From: Fibrobacterota bacterium
Lineage (GTDB): Bacteria > Fibrobacterota > Chitinivibrionia > Chitinivibrionales > FEN-1185
DNA: 64,000 nucleotides
Assembly (NCBI GenBank): GCA_003165595.1
Contig: PLWQ01000012.1
Coordinates: forward strand, 8,856 to 72,855
Direction of reading: 5' to 3'
Under the pieces are notes generated by a model. It searched no databases. It was not told the DNA's origin and worked only from the letters and a program-made list of their open reading frames with translations. Shown here piece by piece: positions 62,138-64,000 of the stretch. The translations under genes and the position numbers were made by a program. Numbering within the stretch: the stretch's first letter is position 1; each line of letters opens with the position of its first letter.

Positions 62138-62401
62138 GTGAGACTGCCGTACAAGGCAACCATGAGCGCGGTCATGGGCTTGAGCTACGCCGGTGACCAT
62201 GCATGCGGTTGGTTTACACTTGTGATTGGCTGGGCCGCGCTGAAGACCGGCAAACTCCCACGAATGCTCGGATACCTAATCCTGCTTGTAGGACTCTGCT
62301 TCCTATTCGATTTTCTATCAATGCTTCTTGCGCTTGTAGGTCTGCTGCTTTTGGCAATAATGTCGCTTTGGCTCGGCATTGTGCTGATGCGAACGAAGTA
62401 A
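62138..62401 (+). pseudogene. Fragment of a small membrane protein (DUF4386-like C-terminus)
   Basis: Up to 87 codons from a GTG at 62138, or 79 from the ATG at 62162. It has two or three helices with an Arg/Lys turn: GWFTLVIGWAALKTGKLPRMLGY, then LILLVGLCFLFDFLSMLLALVGLLLLAIMSLWLGI-type helices, ending VLMRTK. This looks like the last third of a DUF4386-type multi-helix protein; the upstream part is missing. There is no good ribosome site. It could also be a genuine small membrane protein. Confidence 0.45.
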
Positions 62402-62755
62402 GATGAAAATGGAGAGGGCGATCCGGCCGGCCCGCCGCAGGTGTGCCCGTGAGTGAGATTGCGCGTGTGAGATTGAGAAACCCCGCTCACCAAAAAGACA
62501 TCATTTGGTCACCAATCTCGAACACTGGCGGGTTATTTTATTGTCAATGGAATCGTACCGGAAGGTACTCAGGGGTCCTGGGCGCTGGTCGCCGAAGGGC
62601 CCCGTTCCTTTTTAGAAGCTTCTTTTTTGCGGATTGGGTTCCCGTCGTGCGGCCAATCTGTGTTGCCACTGGCAAAAAGACGATTTCCTTGCATGGTGCA
62701 CAAATCAATTGTACCATCCGTGGCTTTGATTCCTTCGTCTCAACCAGGAGAATCC
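62402..62755. other. Intergenic stretch, no gene seen
   Basis: 354 bp containing CCTGGGCGCTGGTCGCC and similar short palindromes near 62580 but no ORF with a ribosome site. Confidence 0.4.
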
Positions 62756-62911
62756 ATGAAGATGTTCAAAGTTACCCTCAGGAACAGGGCCGAGCCCGAG
62801 ATTGTAAATGCTGATAAATGCGAGGTTTCTTCAGACCAAATTTATTTCGGTGACAGGGACACATCCTTCTTTATGGAGGACGTCGTTTCCGTGGAAAAAG
62901 TTTCAGATTAG
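62756..62911 (+). CDS. 51-residue hypothetical protein
   Basis: 51 aa with a good ribosome site (AGGAGAA, then ATG). Sequence MKMFKVTLRNRAEPEIVNAD, then CEVSSDQIYFGDRDTSFFMED, ending VVSVEKVSD: one small antiparallel beta-sheet, resembling short proteins in which a V-x-A-x-x-C/V pattern precedes an F-x-D-x-D-x-x turn. No transmembrane segment. Orphan between fragments; function unknown. Confidence 0.6.
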   Translation: MKMFKVTLRNRAEPEIVNADKCEVSSDQIYFGDRDTSFFMEDVVSVEKVSD

Positions 62912-63132
62912 TCTGGTCAACCTCCCTCCCGCACAGTGCCGCTGTGGAGCGCAATGAGCACGTCAGGTGCAGGTAGACGCCTGTTTGCTTAAGCCGCTCG
63001 CAAAGAAGATTATGAAAGACAGGGAGGATGATTTCACTACGGAGGCGCCTGAAGATCGCCCTCCGGTTAGCGGGTCTTTACCGGCTACTTGACCGACGTG
63101 AAGATTTGACTGTCGTATGCCTGTGAGGAGCC

Positions 63133-63198
63133 ATGAACACCAAAAAGGACGAACTGTTCGGCAAGGTGCCGGAAGTCACTCTGATCTCTTGGTTCTAG
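63133..63198 (+). pseudogene. N-terminal stub of a COG4705-like membrane protein
   Basis: TGAGGAGCC and ATG open a 21-codon frame, MNTKKDELFGKVPEVTLISWF, then TAG. KVPEVTL-x-x-W is the start of the uncharacterised multi-helix COG4705 family (usually continuing W-I-I-K-x-L-A-T-T). The gene is cut exactly where the DHFR-like gene on the other strand ends (stops overlap at 63195-63198), indicating a past rearrangement. Confidence 0.5.
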
Positions 63199-63752
63199 GC
63201 CGTCGCTTCGTATTGAAGCAAGACATTTCCATTGCCAAAGGTTCGCGTCTTTATCAACCTCAAAGCTAGCCTATTTGTGATTCCCTCAAACATTGTTTTC
63301 CCTTTCCCAAGAGCAATGGGATTAAGCATGATTTGGTACTCGTCGATCAGCCCCGCCCGCGCCAACTGAGCGACGATAGTGCCGCTTCCCAGGATGGTCA
63401 GGTCCTTTCCATCCTGTGCTTTTAGAGTTCGTACTTCCTCCACCATGTTCTCTTTGACAAGCCGCGTATTTTCCCAATCGGCCTTGTTTAGCGTGCGGGA
63501 AAAAACAATTTTCGTTGAGTTGTTCATGCCTTGGGCTACGACTCGATCGTTCTTGAGCGCGTCCGGCGAAGTCCAGTAGCCGGCCATAAGTTCGTACGTC
63601 ACGCGTCCAAAGAGAAGCGTGTTGCCGGAATTGGAATTCCTCCGGGCATATTCCTGAAACTCCGCATCAACGTTATGCCAGGAAATATCGCCATCCATGC
63701 CTGCAAGGTAGCCATCCAAGGTGAGCATGTTAAAAACGGATAGTTTTCGCAT
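63195..63752 (-). CDS. DHFR/RibD-C-family reductase
   Basis: 185 aa, AGGAAG before the ATG. The YyaP/RibD-C pattern is complete: KLSVFNMLTLDGYLAGMDGD at the start, NTLLFGRVTYELMAGYW, KIVFSRTLNKADW, the NADPH loop DLTILGSGTIVAQLARAGLIDEYQIMLNPIALGKG, ending GNGNVLLQYEA. A dihydrofolate-reductase-fold enzyme acting on an unknown substrate. It is followed on the same strand (upstream coordinates) by an SRPBCC gene, a frequent pairing of small stress or detoxification genes. Confidence 0.9.
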   Translation of the reverse strand: MRKLSVFNMLTLDGYLAGMDGDISWHNVDAEFQEYARRNSNSGNTLLFGRVTYELMAGYWTSPDALKNDRVVAQGMNNSTKIVFSRTLNKADWENTRLVKENMVEEVRTLKAQDGKDLTILGSGTIVAQLARAGLIDEYQIMLNPIALGKGKTMFEGITNRLALRLIKTRTFGNGNVLLQYEATA

Positions 63753-63788
63753 TTTGTTCTTCCTTTCTTGGTCCCAGGCCTCTTTTTG

Positions 63789-64000
63789 TTACCCGGGAAT
63801 TTCCGCCTCGACAAGCTGCGCAAGAAGTGAAAGCGATTCCTGCCAGCCGAGGTAGCAGTTCTCGGGCGGAATGGCTTCGGGTATGCCCTCTTGCACGATG
63901 TTCAGCTCGGTTCCACAAGAAACCTGGTTTAGGGTAACTGTCGTCTTCATTTCTCCGGGCATGTTTGGATCATCGAACTTGTTGGTGTGACATATACGAC
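63789..64000 (-). CDS. SRPBCC/AHSA1-like protein, C-terminal part (cut by window edge)
   Basis: Seventy C-terminal residues are visible: ...TNKFDDPNMPGEMKTTVTLN, then QVSCGTELNIVQEGIPEAIP, then NCYLGWQESLSLLAQLVEAEIPG. The pattern MKTTVTL-x-x-x-x-x-GTEL-x-I-x-QEGIP and the W-x-x-SL-x-x-LA-x-LVE end are those of activator-of-Hsp90-like START-fold proteins. It lies 36 bp upstream of the DHFR-like gene on the same strand, probably one transcript. Confidence 0.85.
   Translation of the reverse strand, partial: RICHTNKFDDPNMPGEMKTTVTLNQVSCGTELNIVQEGIPEAIPPENCYLGWQESLSLLAQLVEAEIPG

Overview
The window is about 56% GC by eye and reads as one chromosomal segment of a Gram-negative, diderm bacterium. 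Outer-membrane channels (a TolC-like protein and a porin), lipoproteins and RND pumps show the double membrane. Several exported proteins end in FlgD-like or T9SS-like C-terminal domains with a G-x-Y-F/L-x-R core, which points to the FCB group. Fibrobacterota or a close relative is my best guess, but no rRNA is present to prove it. There is no phage, integrase, transposase or CRISPR array. One tRNA-Arg is present.

Layout. (1) 1-11.8 kb, minus strand: an export operon with an ABC ATPase, a giant ABC permease carrying an M1-like and a golvesin-like domain, a TolC-type channel, an RND adaptor and two RND pumps (the second cut by the window edge). (2) 12-20.2 kb: a small lipoprotein, a secreted GH2-family enzyme, tRNA-Arg, an orphan receiver protein, a secreted ThuA-like protein, and a three-gene membrane cluster (DUF4389, DUF4870, M48 peptidase). 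(3) 20.5-23.9 kb: the dnaG-rpoD pair. (4) 24.3-55 kb: a phosphate-starvation region, the main feature of the window. It holds pstS-porin, pstCAB-phoU-phoB-phoR-phoU, a GDPD-like protein, a purple-acid-phosphatase-like exoenzyme, Pit and arsenate reductase, interleaved with genes not normally linked to phosphate. (5) 55-64 kb: an accessory end with a flavodoxin, GNAT, an MDR reductase, a methyltransferase, a DHFR-like protein, two Ser-rich proteins of unknown role, and several gene remnants.

The strongest observation is a DNA motif repeated upstream of most genes in region 4. It is a run of 2-4 five-base units (sense strand CTAAC and close variants; antisense GTTAG) spaced exactly 11 bp start to start, usually 30-100 bp before the start codon and always in the same orientation relative to the gene. 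This is the geometry of PhoB boxes. I read it as this lineage's Pho box, and it assigns a Pho regulon reaching well beyond transport: a ParA-like ATPase, a receiver protein, a hybrid histidine kinase, a pyruvate-kinase-like protein, a 78-residue P-loop protein, a DUF4388 protein, a small carboxypeptidase-regulatory-like protein and a GDPD-like protein that has lost its catalytic residues. The region also encodes a PHP phosphoesterase-GT4 glycosyltransferase fusion, which could remodel membrane lipids when phosphate is scarce, although no box was seen directly before it.

Intergenic space carries at least two families of dispersed, hairpin-rich repeats, present in both orientations, plus a widespread-type CATTGCGAG inverted repeat. 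All positions and motifs were read by eye; no alignment or database search was possible.
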